5,169 nucleotides of DNA from an uncultured Erysipelotrichaceae bacterium (lineage in GTDB: Bacteria; Bacillota_I; Bacilli_A; Erysipelotrichales; Erysipelotrichaceae): the NCBI GenBank assembly GCA_902795905.1, contig CADBMY010000139.1, positions 1-5,169 on the forward strand, given 5' to 3'. The position numbers and the translations under genes were made by a program. Positions 5,139 through 5,169 of the stretch are shown piece after piece. The first letter of the stretch is position 1; each line of letters begins with the position of its first letter. Under the pieces are notes generated by a model, which ran no database searches, had not been told where the DNA came from, and worked only from the letters and a program-made list of their open reading frames with translations.

Positions 5139-5166
5139 TCCGGCAGAATAGTTTGTTTCTGCCGGA
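5139..5166. terminator. Perfect 10-bp hairpin at the right edge, possible terminator
   Basis: TCCGGCAGAA (5139-5148) pairs perfectly with TTCTGCCGGA (5157-5166) around the 8-nt loop TAGTTTGT. It begins 31 nt after the PAP2-like stop codon, a normal place for a terminator. The bases that would carry a T-tract fall outside the window, and the last three visible (ATA) give no support. Confidence 0.45.
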
Positions 5167-5169
5167 ATA

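Overview
This 5.2 kb window looks like ordinary chromosomal DNA from a Bacillota (Firmicutes) bacterium of mid GC content, roughly half G+C. The evidence is strong AAGGAG/AGGAGG-type Shine-Dalgarno sites 6-9 nt before almost every start, short hairpin-plus-T terminators, tight operon spacing, and protein types common in that phylum (alanine dehydrogenase, a PAP2-like membrane protein of the NLFPS-H/KQH-D type, a cyclophilin). An anaerobic gut-type lineage such as Erysipelotrichia or Lachnospiraceae is my guess; nothing in the window proves it. There are no RNA genes, transposons, CRISPR repeats or phage genes, and I found no convincing new multi-gene defence or biosynthetic system.

Left half, minus strand (about 2476 down to 56): four genes read leftward as one tight operon. 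In transcription order they are a 115-residue two-helix membrane protein with a coiled-coil tail, a 158-residue cyclophilin peptidyl-prolyl isomerase, a 349-residue alpha/beta hydrolase, and a 164-residue flavodoxin-family protein. Adjacent genes are 2 nt apart or placed so that the stop codon sits in the next ribosome binding site, so translational coupling is likely. The flavodoxin gene has no ATG, GTG or TTG at its natural N-terminus. It appears to start at a CTG; the first ATG lies 59 codons downstream and would delete the FMN phosphate loop. A good intrinsic terminator closes the operon, and a second hairpin at the extreme left edge probably ends a convergent gene outside the window.

Centre (2477-2575): a 99-nt divergent promoter region separates the operon from a rightward gene for a 170-residue protein. 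That protein has an N-terminal membrane anchor, an acidic linker and a C-terminal domain resembling RraB (ribonuclease E inhibitor family). It has its own strong terminator.

Right half, plus strand: alanine dehydrogenase (ald) with all four known active-site residues, then a hairpin with a weak T-tract, then a 230-residue PAP2-like integral membrane protein. A perfect 10-bp hairpin lies at the right edge. Ald interconverts L-alanine and pyruvate/ammonium using NAD. The PAP2-like protein probably acts on a lipid phosphate at the membrane and has no obvious metabolic link with ald.
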